Shown: positions 18,199-26,709 of the stretch, one piece after another
Layout of the letters: each line of letters opens with the position of its first letter
Numbering within the stretch: position 1 is the stretch's first letter
Assembly: GCA_964390805.1 (NCBI GenBank)
Contig: CAYMKL010000010.1
Span: 18,903-82,902 of the forward strand
DNA from: CAYMKL01 sp964390805
GTDB taxonomy: Bacteria; Chloroflexota; Anaerolineae; VGOG01
Direction of reading: 5' to 3'
DNA length: 64,000 nucleotides
The notes under the pieces: generated by a model
Told to the model about the DNA's origin: nothing
The model's input: the letters and a program-made list of their open reading frames with translations, nothing else
The model's database searches: none
Made by a program: the position numbers and the translations under genes

Positions 18199-19161
18199 AT
18201 GCAAACTGCCTGGGGTTGGTTGCCATCCATTTACCTGTTTTTGGGCGGTCTGGGAGCCGGGGCGTTTTTAGTGGCCGCTATCATGGAGTGGACAGGTGAG
18301 CAATACAAACACGACTTTTGCCCCACCTCTATGGTAGGCGCCACCGTTGGCGGGCCACTGTTGCTTTTGGGCACAGTGTTGCTGATTTTCGACCTGGGGG
18401 CTGGCCTGAGACAACCCTGGCGTATCCTCCACATGTTCACCCACTTCAGCTCGGTGATGACCTGGGGCATCTGGATCCTGAGCATCTTCATCCCCTTGTG
18501 TTTCCTGTACGGCTTTCTGGAGCTGATGGAGGTCTACCCCAGAGTGTGGCAGGGACTGTTTGTTCGCCGCTTTTCCCCGCTGGGCCGGCTGCAGTTACGA
18601 CGGATCAAACACTGGGTGGCCGGAATAGGTAGTCTGTTCGCCGTGGGCACGGCTGTCTACACCGGGGTGTTACTGTCAGCGGTGGGGCCGTCTATCCCCT
18701 TCTGGTCCACTCCTATTGCTTCCGGTCTGCCCATTCCCATGCTGCCGGTGTTGTTCTTGGTATCGGCCATCTCCACCGGCCTGGGCTTGACCATTGACCT
18801 GTCGGCCACCGTGTCCCTACCGGAGGTGTTGCGCCGCTTCCACTACATGCCTATGATCCACCTGGTGCTCATCGGGTTGGAAGCTGTGCTCATCGGAGCG
18901 CTGTTGCTGGTGGCTCTGGGTCAAGGTGGAGAAGCAGCTCAATCGGCCACTTATATCCTTAGTGGCCAACTGAGTGTGGTCTTTTGGATCGGGGTGGTGG
19001 CGCCAGGTTTGGTCTTTCCTTTTGTGGTACACGCCTACGCCATCGGTGCTGGTAGTCACTCCCTGGCTTCGGGGCTGATTTCCGGAGTGGGTATCGTCGT
19101 AGCTGGCCTGTTTCTGCGCTACATCATCGTCGCTAGCGGCGTACCGGCCGCCCTATGGTGA
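18199..19161 (+). CDS. nrfD: NrfD-family membrane subunit
   Basis: The 320-residue protein has eight or nine hydrophobic segments and typical NrfD/PsrC features (WLPSIYLFLGGLGAGAFLVA near the start). It exchanges electrons with the quinone pool. The ATG at 18199 is preferred because GTGAGG lies 7 bp upstream; an in-frame GTG at 18193 is possible. It is 9 bp after the FeS gene and 16 bp before the 19-haem cytochrome. With those it forms a minimal quinone-to-cytochrome module. Confidence 0.88.
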   Translation: MQTAWGWLPSIYLFLGGLGAGAFLVAAIMEWTGEQYKHDFCPTSMVGATVGGPLLLLGTVLLIFDLGAGLRQPWRILHMFTHFSSVMTWGIWILSIFIPLCFLYGFLELMEVYPRVWQGLFVRRFSPLGRLQLRRIKHWVAGIGSLFAVGTAVYTGVLLSAVGPSIPFWSTPIASGLPIPMLPVLFLVSAISTGLGLTIDLSATVSLPEVLRRFHYMPMIHLVLIGLEAVLIGALLLVALGQGGEAAQSATYILSGQLSVVFWIGVVAPGLVFPFVVHAYAIGAGSHSLASGLISGVGIVVAGLFLRYIIVASGVPAALW

Positions 19162-19177
19162 TTGGAGGAGATGCAAC

Positions 19178-20731
19178 ATGATCCCATCTACGTGGCCTCG
19201 TTGGACAGTGATCGTGATTGGGTTGATCCTGGCTGTGCTCACAATTGCCATCGCCTTGCTACTGGAGCCAGTGGGCCAGGCCTTCGCCCCAGCGATTACA
19301 CCCACACCGACGCTTCCCTCTATCAATTACGCTCGTCCCGTCTCTGGCGAGTGCGAGCAGTGCCACTTCGACAGACAGGCCCTCATTGCCAGTGCAGACT
19401 CCTCTGAGAACGTGGAAGACTTCTACTTCTACATCGAGCCGGCCTCTCTGAACACTCCTCATGGACACCTGGGATGTATCACCTGCCACGGCGGCACGGC
19501 GAACGTGGCTGACGAAGAGGCTGCTCATCAGGGCTTGATTGAGGACCTCAGTGAGACCCATCCTGAGGATTGCCTGCTTTGTCATCGCAACCTCCCAGAC
19601 CAGCTCCCTGAGGACCATCTGCGCACCCCCCACGGCCAGGTATCCAACGCTGTCTGGGAAGGCTCAGCGTGTGGGGTGTTGTGCAGTGATTGCCATGGAC
19701 AGGTGGGCCACGGGTTCGACCCCGTCACGGGTGAGATCATCTGTCCCATGACCGTGTGCCTGGATTGCCACATTGAGCGCGGGCTGGGAGAAAAGCTCAC
19801 CGATTGTAACACCTGTCACGTTGGCCCCCACGATGTGGCTGTGGCCATGACCTGCAAGGACTGCCATACCTCCACGGACACGTGGAAAGAGACGGCGCTG
19901 TCGGTGCATCCAGTGGAGATCATGGGCCAGCACGCCACAGCAGATTGCTTTTCCTGCCACGGGTGGCCCGATTTCAAGGGATTGGACTATGTCTGCAGCG
20001 ACTGCCACAAGCAGTCTCACGACTTCGGCGGCGACAACTGTGCACTGTGTCACACCTCGGTCGGCTGGGCTGAGTCAGCCGATGCACTGGTGGCCGGTGC
20101 CACGGGCATCCCCCATCCAGTAGTCGGGCGCGAAGACTGCCGATCCTGCCACGGATTAGAGGGCCAGCCACCTATCCCGGTTGATCACAAGGGGCGCATC
20201 AACGATACCTGTCAGATCTGTCACGTCCTGGAACCGGCGCCGGCCATCCTGCACCCGGTGGAGGGGCACGAGCGTTGCCTGAGCTGCCACGGCGAGGGCC
20301 AGGTTGCCCAGTTCCCGCTCTCTACGCACAGAGACCGTGATGAGGCGAGTTGCCGCGCCTGCCACGACCCAGCCGGTGTGGTGCCGCTGCCCATCTCACA
20401 TCCGCTGGAGGGGAGGGAGGACTGTCTCATGTGCCATGCAGCCGAGGCTTTCATGCCCTATCCAGACAGCCACGAGGGCTGGGGGAATGAGCTCTGTCAG
20501 CTTTGTCACGAGGCTGGAGCACTGCCGAGCGAGGGGGAACATCCCTTCCCGCAGGATCACGACGGGGCGGCCAAGGTTTGTGTCCTCTGCCACTCTGGCA
20601 ATGACTTCACGGCCTATCAGTGTGACACTTGCCATGCCGCGGATGGAATGCAGCAAGTGCACAGTGCGCGAGGAATCAGCGGGATAGAGAATACCTGTGC
20701 GCTCTGCCACCCGCAGGGACAAAAGCCATAG
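19178..20731 (+). CDS. membrane-anchored 19-haem c-type cytochrome
   Basis: The 517-residue protein has an N-terminal signal/anchor helix (about residues 9-30) and 19 CxxCH motifs, from CEQCH (about 59) to CALCH (about 509), with no other fold between them. Motifs are 20-40 residues apart, many in a repeat like HPVxGREDCxSCHG. The dense spacing suggests an extended haem wire. GGAGGAG sits 7 bp before the ATG. It is the third gene of the PadR-controlled operon and the likely electron acceptor or donor of the FeS/NrfD pair. Confidence 0.88.
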   Translation: MIPSTWPRWTVIVIGLILAVLTIAIALLLEPVGQAFAPAITPTPTLPSINYARPVSGECEQCHFDRQALIASADSSENVEDFYFYIEPASLNTPHGHLGCITCHGGTANVADEEAAHQGLIEDLSETHPEDCLLCHRNLPDQLPEDHLRTPHGQVSNAVWEGSACGVLCSDCHGQVGHGFDPVTGEIICPMTVCLDCHIERGLGEKLTDCNTCHVGPHDVAVAMTCKDCHTSTDTWKETALSVHPVEIMGQHATADCFSCHGWPDFKGLDYVCSDCHKQSHDFGGDNCALCHTSVGWAESADALVAGATGIPHPVVGREDCRSCHGLEGQPPIPVDHKGRINDTCQICHVLEPAPAILHPVEGHERCLSCHGEGQVAQFPLSTHRDRDEASCRACHDPAGVVPLPISHPLEGREDCLMCHAAEAFMPYPDSHEGWGNELCQLCHEAGALPSEGEHPFPQDHDGAAKVCVLCHSGNDFTAYQCDTCHAADGMQQVHSARGISGIENTCALCHPQGQKP

Positions 20732-20771
20732 CAAGGAGGTGAGAGCCGGAGAGAAAAACGAAGACAGATCA

Positions 20772-20790
20772 GGCCAGATTCTTCCTGGCC
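20772..20790 (+). promoter_or_regulatory. intergenic hairpin before the rhodanese gene
   Basis: GGCCAG (20772-20777) pairs with CTGGCC (20785-20790) in the 114-bp gap between cytochrome and rhodanese genes. There is no T-tract. It is possibly an mRNA processing or stability element setting the level of the downstream genes. Confidence 0.35.
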
Positions 20791-20845
20791 AGCAAACCCG
20801 TTCAACACACACAACATCTACTTAAGGAGGAAAACAACAAGAACA

Positions 20846-21979
20846 ATGAAGAAGCTTACATTTCTCACCCTAGCCCTGGTCATCGTTCTGACCATGGCCA
20901 CCAGTGTCTGGGCCGACGATCCCACTGGCGAATTTGCTGTCATCCAGCAGGCTGCCGACGACTATCTCAGCAGTGGCAAATCGCCGGTCATCAAAGCCGA
21001 CGCCCTGTTCGAGAATCTGAACGACGGCGACGCCTCCAATGATCCCTTCATTCTCAGTGTGCGCAGCCCGGATCACTATGCCATCGGCCACATTGCGGGG
21101 GCCATCAACATCCCCTGGCGAGAGGTCGCCAAGCCGGAGAACCTGGCCAAGCTCCCTACAGACAGACAGATCGTGGATTACTGCTACACCGGTCACACTG
21201 GTCAGGTGGCAGCGACCATTTTCAACTTGCTGGGTTACGACGCCCTCAACCTCAAGTTCGGGATCATGGGATGGACCAAGGACGACACCGTTTTCGGTCA
21301 CACTGATCGCTTCTACCCGGAGACCCAACCGGACTACAGAGTGGAGACCGACCCCCATGAGGCCACGACCACTTATCCTTATCCTGTGGTCAGCACCGGC
21401 AAGGCCGAAGCTATGGACATCATCGCCACTGCCGCCGACGAGTATCTCAGCAGCGGCAAACCGCCGGTCATTAAGGCCGATGCCCTGTTCGAGAACCTAA
21501 ACGACGGTGATGCCTCCAATGATCCCTTCGTCGTCAGTGTTCGCAGCCCGGACCACTATGCCATCGGCCACGTTCCAGGGGCCATCAACATCCCCTGGCG
21601 GGAGATCGCCAAGCCGGAGAACTTGGCTAAGCTCCCTACTGACAGACAGATCGTGGTCTATTGCTACACGGGTCACACTGGCCAGGTGGCAGCGACCATT
21701 CTCAACTTGTTGGGTTACGATGCCCTCAACCTCAAGTTTGGGATCATGGGATGGACCAAGGACGACACCGTTTTCGGTCACACTGATCGCTTCAACCCGG
21801 CCACCCAGCCAGACTACAGAGTGGAGACCGCTCCGGTAGCTGTTACTTTGCCCACCACCGGTGGAGCCTTGCCTGCCGAAGCTGCGTCCCTGGGCCTGGT
21901 GGTCTTTGGTGCCGTCTCTCTAACCGCCGGCGTGGCCAGCTATGCCTGGCGCCGCCGCAACCTGCGCAAGGCTGCCTGA
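20846..21979 (+). CDS. exported tandem rhodanese protein with LPXTG-like C-terminal anchor
   Basis: The 377-residue protein has a cleavable signal peptide (about 1-23, ending SVWA) and two almost identical rhodanese domains 160 residues apart. Each has the active loop CYTGHTG (C113 and C273). It ends with LPTTG (335-339), a hydrophobic helix and RRRNLRK, the layout of a sortase sorting signal. Rhodaneses carry a persulfide on the loop Cys and can also bind Se or thiosulfate-derived sulfur; both Cys are present. AAGGAGG lies an unusual 15 bp before the ATG. It sits between two multihaem cytochrome genes, suggesting sulfur or selenium oxyanion chemistry at the cell surface. Confidence 0.85.
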   Translation: MKKLTFLTLALVIVLTMATSVWADDPTGEFAVIQQAADDYLSSGKSPVIKADALFENLNDGDASNDPFILSVRSPDHYAIGHIAGAINIPWREVAKPENLAKLPTDRQIVDYCYTGHTGQVAATIFNLLGYDALNLKFGIMGWTKDDTVFGHTDRFYPETQPDYRVETDPHEATTTYPYPVVSTGKAEAMDIIATAADEYLSSGKPPVIKADALFENLNDGDASNDPFVVSVRSPDHYAIGHVPGAINIPWREIAKPENLAKLPTDRQIVVYCYTGHTGQVAATILNLLGYDALNLKFGIMGWTKDDTVFGHTDRFNPATQPDYRVETAPVAVTLPTTGGALPAEAASLGLVVFGAVSLTAGVASYAWRRRNLRKAA

Positions 21980-22001
21980 TCGCTTAAGTTCACTAAGAAG
22001 A

Positions 22002-22150
22002 CTCAGTAGATCCAATTCTGCTCGGCCTGGATCGCCAGATCCAGGCCAAAGGCGGGGAAGGCAACCGTAGGTTGCACGCAATCCCCTTGGAGCAATTCTG
22101 GATCTACTGAGACTCTGGGGATGAGAGGTCGAAGACGACCTCTCATCCCC
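22002..22150. other. multi-branched palindromic intergenic element
   Basis: CTCAGTAGATCCA (22002-22014) pairs perfectly with TGGATCTACTGAG (22099-22111) and encloses GGCCTGGAT/ATCCAGGCC (22024-22032, 22039-22047) and GCAACC/GGTTGC (22061-22066, 22070-22075; extended by GGGGA/TCCCC). A separate perfect 15-bp hairpin follows (22117-22131 with 22136-22150, loop AAGA). No T-tract follows. It could be a structured RNA, a processing site between the rhodanese and cytochrome genes, or a small palindromic mobile element. Confidence 0.55.
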
Positions 22151-22224
22151 AAGACCATGTCTGCAAGTCATCCGGCAGGTGAGCCTGATAGCGGCTTGCC
22201 GATTCTAATTTCAGGAGACTGGCT

Positions 22225-23877
22225 ATGAACAATTCTACACTGCGCGGATTGGTAACCCTGACCGCGTTGCTGCTGGTCGTCTTATTGGCGGCTTGCGGGC
22301 CTCAGCCGACGCCGGTCACACCGGTGCCGCCGACGACCGTAGTGGCTGCACAGCCCACTGATACCCCGGTGCCGCCTACGGACACGCCGGTGCCGCCGAC
22401 TGACACTCCTGTCCCGCCAACCGCTACGCCGATACCCCCAACCGATACTCCTATCCCACCCACTGCCACGCCGGTACCTCCGACCGATACCCCGGTGCCG
22501 CCCACCGCTACGCCAGTACCCCCAACCGATACTCCCATCCCACCCACCGCTACGCCAGTGTCCCCAACCGATACTCCTATCCCACCCACCGCCACGCCGA
22601 TGCCCCCAACCGACACGCCGGCACTGCCTACCGATACCCCGGAGCCTCCAACAGCCACACCGGTGCGCAGCGCGGACAATTGCGTCGCCTGCCACACCGA
22701 TGAGGCGACGCTGCAGGCCCTGGCTGTGGAGAAGGAGGTCAAGTCGGCCGAGACGTCGGGTGAGGGCTGAGGAGGAGCGTTACCTCCGTTGGAGGTATGG
22801 GAGAAAGTCTTCGTCAGTGATGCGGACTTCATGACCTCAGTTCACAACACGCCCAACTGTATCGGCTGCCACAGTGGCATCGGCGGCACGGACGACAAGG
22901 ACGCCGCCCACCAGGGAGTGGTCGGCGACCCGACCCTGGATCCGGTGCCTGCTTGCGGCACCTGCCACAACGACATCGTGAGGACGGCCGAGACCAGCTT
23001 GCACTTCGCCATCAACGGCTACAACACCATCCTGACTGACCGAGGCGCTGATTTCAGCAATCCGGCCATGGCCGAGGCCTTCGACAACCACTGCACCGAG
23101 TGCCACACCACCTGCGGCCAGTGTCACGTCAGCAGGCCCGCCTACGCGGACGGTGGTCTGATCAAAGGCCACCAGTTCAAGAAGGTGGCCTCCATCAGCC
23201 TCACCTGCCTGGGCTGCCACGGCGGGCGCGTCGGGCCTGAGTACCAGGGCAAGAACGAAGGGATACCAGGCGACGTCCACTGGTTCAAGGGTGGCATGCC
23301 CTGTATCGAGTGCCACGACGTGACGCAGTACCACGGAGACGGCACAGAGTATGCCCATCGCTACGACGGGCCAGTGTCGCCCAATTGCGTGGACTGCCAT
23401 CCAGATGTGGAGGGCGGCCAGGACGGCGTGCCCCAGCACATCATGCACGGCGAGAAGGTGGCCTGCCAGGTCTGCCACAGCGCCGGAGCTTACAAGACGT
23501 GCTACGGATGCCACGTGGGCAAGGACGACCAGGGCCTGACCTACCGCAAGACCGATCCCACCCGTTTTGAGTTCAAGATCGGCTTGAACCCACAGCAGAG
23601 CGAGGAGCGGCCCTGGGAGTACGTCCTGCTCCGCCACGCGCCGGTGGCCCGCGACACCTTTGCTTACTACGGCGAGAACCTGTTGCCCAACTTCGATGCC
23701 GTGCCGACCTGGAAATACACCACCCCGCACAACATCCAGCGGATCACGGCGCAGAACCAGGAGTGCAACAACTGTCACGGCCAGGCCGACCTGTTCCTGA
23801 CCGCCGACGACGTGCTGCCCGACGAGCTGGAAGCCAACGCAGCCGTCATCGTGACCGAGATACCGGCAGGCAAATAG
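22225..23877 (+). CDS. 11-haem cytochrome lipoprotein with in-frame UGA, candidate selenoprotein
   Basis: The first 181 codons give a lipoprotein signal ([11 protein letters not shown]), a long Pro-Thr stalk (TDTPVPPT repeats) and one haem motif, CVACH. TGA at 22768-22770 interrupts. The same frame then stays open for 368 codons with ten more CxxCH motifs (CIGCH, CGTCH, CTECH, CGQCH, CLGCH, CIECH, CVDCH, CQVCH, CYGCH, CNNCH). The downstream part has no export signal of its own, yet c-type haems need export, so one 550-residue polypeptide with Sec182 is the simplest reading. A bacterial SECIS-like hairpin follows the UGA. Alternatives are a recent nonsense mutation or TTG 22789 reinitiation without export. 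It is the last gene of the PadR operon. Confidence 0.7.
22768..22797 (+). promoter_or_regulatory. UGA codon with candidate bacterial SECIS hairpin (cytochrome gene)
   Basis: Ten nucleotides after the UGA, TACCTCC (22781-22787) pairs perfectly with GGAGGTA (22791-22797) around a GUU triloop. The UGA-to-loop distance is 17 nt, the loop begins with G and the stem is 7 bp. As I recall them, bacterial SECIS criteria are a 16-37 nt spacing and a G in the first two loop positions. The same triloop recurs at 54041-54043. Confidence 0.6.
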
Positions 23878-23903
23878 AAAGCTCGCTCTTGGGCAAAACC
23901 ACT

Positions 23904-23936
23904 GAGCCATCCTTGTGAAACAGGATGGCTCTTTTG
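23904..23936 (+). terminator. rho-independent terminator of the cytochrome operon
   Basis: GAGCCATCC (23904-23912) pairs perfectly with GGATGGCTC (23923-23931), followed by TTTTG. It lies 27 bp after the cytochrome stop codon. Confidence 0.9.
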
Positions 23937-24020
23937 TTCCCAGGTCCGATGTCCCCTAGACGAGAGAGACCTAGCACTATTCGGGTCTCTTTGCGCTTTG
24001 AGTTTTTAATGTTCCAACTC

Positions 24021-24049
24021 TTGACAAAATGCCAAAAAGGTGATATAAT
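24021..24049 (+). promoter_or_regulatory. consensus promoter of the PadR/DUF364 genes
   Basis: TTGACA (24021-24026), a 17-bp spacer and TATAAT (24044-24049) match the sigma70 consensus perfectly. An imperfect inverted repeat (TATATGTG and TCACTATA, 24051-24073) just downstream could be the autoregulatory site of the PadR protein encoded next. Confidence 0.8.
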
Positions 24050-24105
24050 CTATATGTGTAAATTGTCACTATAGGCAGATTGACGTTATTGTTGGGAGGT
24101 GAATT

Positions 24106-24513
24106 ATGCCACGCGGTCGTCGTCGGAGGGGAAGGGGGGGCAGAGGTGGTGGCCCCTGCCCCACGCGAATATATCGTTTCGTGGAACCGTGTCTGCTCCT
24201 GCTGCTTCATCGCGGTGCATCCCACGGCTATAGCCTGGTGGAGGAGTTGAAGGAGTTCGGGTTTGCGGAGACTCCCATTGATCCCAGCATGGTCTATCGC
24301 GCCTTGAGGGAGATGGAGGCCCTGGGTCTCGTGACCTCAGCCTGGGATACCGAGGGCTCAGGGCCGCCACGGCGGGTCTATCAAATAACCGCCGAGGGCG
24401 ACCAACACCTGGCCCTATGCGTGGCCGACCTGCGGGAAATGGACCGGGTGCTGCACAGCTTCTTTGTCGCTTATGATAGCCACATGGAGGAGGGCGAGGG
24501 TGAGCATCATTGA
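24106..24513 (+). CDS. PadR-family transcriptional regulator
   Basis: A 135-residue protein with a Gly/Arg-rich N-terminus (residues 1-17) and a PadR winged helix (CLLLLLHRGASHGYSLVEEL, DPSMVYRALREMEALGLV, RRVYQITAEGDQHLAL). There is no large C-terminal ligand domain (PadR-s2 size). GGGAGGTGA precedes the ATG. It overlaps the DUF364 gene by 14 bp, so the two are translated together. Confidence 0.9.
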   Translation: MPRGRRRRGRGGRGGGPCPTRIYRFVEPCLLLLLHRGASHGYSLVEELKEFGFAETPIDPSMVYRALREMEALGLVTSAWDTEGSGPPRRVYQITAEGDQHLALCVADLREMDRVLHSFFVAYDSHMEEGEGEHH

Positions 24514-25258
24514 TGATCTGATCGCCTCTCTGAGAGGCGATGCTCCCGTGCGCGAAGTACGGGTCTGCGCCTTCTGGACGGCAGTGGTGCTTGATGACGG
24601 ACGCTGCGGACTGGCTTCCACTCTGCGTCCCGATGAGCCTCAGTGTGCTGGCCCCGCTCCCCTGGTGCCGCGGGCAGGCCACCTGTTGGATTGCAGCGCG
24701 ATGGAGCTATCTCAATACGCCAGATCCGAGAGCCTCCTGGAGGCCTCCATCGGGATGGCGGCTGTGAACTCCCTGATGGAGATTGACGAGAGCCGGTATG
24801 TGGAGCTAAACGCGGGGGATGTCATCCTGAAGGAGGGAACGGGCAGGAAAGTGGCCATCGTGGGGCACTTTCCCTTCACCCCCAGGGTGAGGGAGGCGGC
24901 CGAGAAGCTGTGGGTGCTGGAAAAGAGGCCATTGGAGGGAGACCTGCCTGCGGAGATGGCGGCCGAGGTGCTCCCCCAGGCAGACGTGGCGGCCATCACC
25001 GGCACCTCGCTCATCAACCACACCTTTGAGGGATTGATGAAGCTGTGCCGCCCCGACACTCTGGTCATCGTCCTGGGCCCCACGGCGCCCCTCTCGCCCC
25101 TGCTCTTCGACTACGGCGTGGACATCATCTGCGGAACCCTGGTCGCCGACGCGGAAAACGTGCTGCGACTCATCGGCCAGGGAGCCAACTTCGGGCAGGT
25201 GAAGCGCGGCAGGGGCGTGCGCTTGCTGACCATGGCCCAGACGCGAGATTCTAGTTAA
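24500..25258 (+). CDS. DUF364/heavy-metal chelation domain protein
   Basis: The 252-residue protein starts at GTG 24500, overlapping the end of the PadR gene. It has an enolase-N-like first half and a Rossmann-like second half of the DUF364 family (GRKVAIVGHFPFTPRVRE, ADVAAITGTSLINHTFEGL, LVIVLGPTAPLSPLLFDYGVD). Family members are found near molybdenum, iron and other metal uptake or maturation genes and are thought to bind a metal or metallophore; no reaction is established. The metal-maturation genes that follow support a metal link. Confidence 0.8.
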   Translation: MSIIDDLIASLRGDAPVREVRVCAFWTAVVLDDGRCGLASTLRPDEPQCAGPAPLVPRAGHLLDCSAMELSQYARSESLLEASIGMAAVNSLMEIDESRYVELNAGDVILKEGTGRKVAIVGHFPFTPRVREAAEKLWVLEKRPLEGDLPAEMAAEVLPQADVAAITGTSLINHTFEGLMKLCRPDTLVIVLGPTAPLSPLLFDYGVDIICGTLVADAENVLRLIGQGANFGQVKRGRGVRLLTMAQTRDSS

Positions 25259-25273
25259 AGAACATATCCTACC

Positions 25274-25347
25274 AGGACGCAGATGAACGCAGACAAACGC
25301 TGATTTTTTGATCTCATCTACGTGTAAGCAAAGCGGCATCTGCGTTC
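25274..25347. repeat. small palindromic dispersed-type repeat
   Basis: The stretch holds near-repeats of the ACGCAGATGAACGCAGA type followed by an inverted copy: GAACGCAGA (25285-25293) pairs with TCTGCGTTC (25339-25347). I recall similar GCAGATGAACGC sequences as dispersed repeats in several phyla. It lies just before the Mrp gene and makes the upstream ATG 25349 an unlikely start. Confidence 0.5.
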
Positions 25348-25381
25348 GATGAAGAACGATTTCATGAGAAAGGAGCAAGAG

Positions 25382-26440
25382 TTGGTTGACGAACAGCAGG
25401 TACATCAAGCGTTACGAGAGGTAAAACATCCAGAGTCAGGCGGTAGTTTGATGGAACTGGGCATGATCAGGGACATAAGGGTGGACGACAGGCAGGTGAG
25501 ATTCACCGTCGTCCTGCCCTTCATGGACGTGCCCATCAAGGATCAGGTCGTGAGCGAAGCGCGGGCGGCGGTGGAGAAGCTGCCAGAGGTCAAGAGGGTA
25601 GCCATCGAGCTGGCCGAGATGACTCAGAAGGAGAGAGCCCACTTCATGTCGTTCGGCAGAGAGACCGGTTCGGCTGAGGGAGTGAACCGTGTCAAGCACG
25701 TCATCGCTGTGTTGAGCGGCAAGGGTGGAGTAGGCAAATCTACAGTGGCAGCACTTCTGACTGTTGCTTTGAGGAGGGAAGGCCATAGAGTGGGCCTGCT
25801 CGACGCCGACATCACCGGCCCCAGCATCCCCAAGATGTTCTTCCCCACGCAGAGGCATCCAGATAACAGCCCCCTGGGCATCCTGCCGGTGGAAAGCGAA
25901 ACAGGCATTGAGGTCATGTCCATCAATCTGCTTCTCCCCAGCGAGGACCAGGCGGTCATCTGGCGGGGGCCGCTCATTGGCAAGGCCATTCAGCAGTTTT
26001 GGGGTGACGTATACTGGGGCGATCTGGATTACCTGGTCGTGGACCTTCCCCCCGGTACGGCCGATGCCGCGCTGACCGTCATGCAATCTATTCCTCTGGA
26101 TGGTGTAGTTCTGGTCACCTCGCCCCAGGGGCTGGCGGGAATGGTAGTGCGTAAGGCGGCGCAGATGACTCAACACATGGGTACGCCCATCTTAGGGTTG
26201 GTGGAAAACATGAGCTACACCATTTGCCCCAAATGCGGGGAGCGCATCGAGATCTTCGGTCCCAGCAAGGCGGCAACTACAGCAGAGAAGTTCAACATGC
26301 CGTTTTTGGGCCGGCTGCCCCTCGATCCCGAGATCTCTAAACTCTGTGATGCCGGGATGGTTGAGAAATACCCAGCCGATACTTTCGCCCCCATTGCTCA
26401 AAAGGTAGTGGCTAACAGGGAAGCGAGAGCCGATAGATGA
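25382..26440 (+). CDS. mrp: Mrp/NBP35-family P-loop ATPase, Fe-S cluster carrier
   Basis: The order is: N-terminal MIP18/DUF59 domain (about residues 1-75), then the ATPase with a deviant Walker A (VLSGKGGVGKST), a DADITGPSIPKMF motif, and VVDLPPGTAD. A CPKCG pair (ENMSYTICPKCG) near the C-terminus is the cluster-binding or dimer-bridging CxxC. Mrp proteins carry and transfer Fe-S clusters. TTG 25382 is chosen because AAAGGAG lies 6 bp upstream. ATG 25349 and ATG 25364 lack a ribosome site. It opens the MinD/NifX-like cluster, as in ORP clusters. Confidence 0.85.
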   Translation: MVDEQQVHQALREVKHPESGGSLMELGMIRDIRVDDRQVRFTVVLPFMDVPIKDQVVSEARAAVEKLPEVKRVAIELAEMTQKERAHFMSFGRETGSAEGVNRVKHVIAVLSGKGGVGKSTVAALLTVALRREGHRVGLLDADITGPSIPKMFFPTQRHPDNSPLGILPVESETGIEVMSINLLLPSEDQAVIWRGPLIGKAIQQFWGDVYWGDLDYLVVDLPPGTADAALTVMQSIPLDGVVLVTSPQGLAGMVVRKAAQMTQHMGTPILGLVENMSYTICPKCGERIEIFGPSKAATTAEKFNMPFLGRLPLDPEISKLCDAGMVEKYPADTFAPIAQKVVANREARADR

Positions 26441-26487
26441 AGATCTGCTGAAGGTAAAAAGCAAAGAAAACAGAGGAGATGAAAGCG

Positions 26488-26706
26488 ATGTTTCAACGAT
26501 TATTCGGTCGTGGAGGCGGTCGTGGTGGAGGCCGCGGCCTGGGACACGGCGGAGGGCGGGGCCGCATGGGCGGCACCAAGGCTGGTGCGGGGCCCGACGG
26601 CTACTGCATCTGCCCCAACTGCGGACATAAGGCGCCACATCAGGTGGGTGTGCCCTGCTACCAAATGGACTGCCCCAAGTGTGGCACCAAGATGGTGAGG
26701 GGGTAA
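26488..26706 (+). CDS. Gly/Arg-rich small zinc-ribbon protein
   Basis: A 72-residue protein with an RGGGRGGGRG-type N-terminal half and two CxxC pairs (CICPNCGHKAPHQ and CYQMDCPKCGTKM), typical of a rubredoxin-like zinc ribbon. ATG 26488 is preferred to ATG 26479, which abuts the GAGGAG. It sits between Mrp and MinD-type ATPases. A paralogue is at 42461 and a degraded fragment of that one at 47743. It may bind zinc or iron; its function is unknown. Confidence 0.75.
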   Translation: MFQRLFGRGGGRGGGRGLGHGGGRGRMGGTKAGAGPDGYCICPNCGHKAPHQVGVPCYQMDCPKCGTKMVRG

Positions 26707-26709
26707 GCC

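Noticed and set aside
22360..22670. Proline-threonine repeat as a CRISPR-like or satellite array
   Set aside because: The period is codon-based (TDTPVPPT and variants) and sequence differences follow synonymous changes; it is a protein stalk.
22789..23877. Separate downstream gene starting at TTG 22789 instead of UGA readthrough
   Set aside because: The product would carry ten haem motifs but no export signal, and no ribosome site is well placed before TTG 22789. The same frame continues across the UGA.
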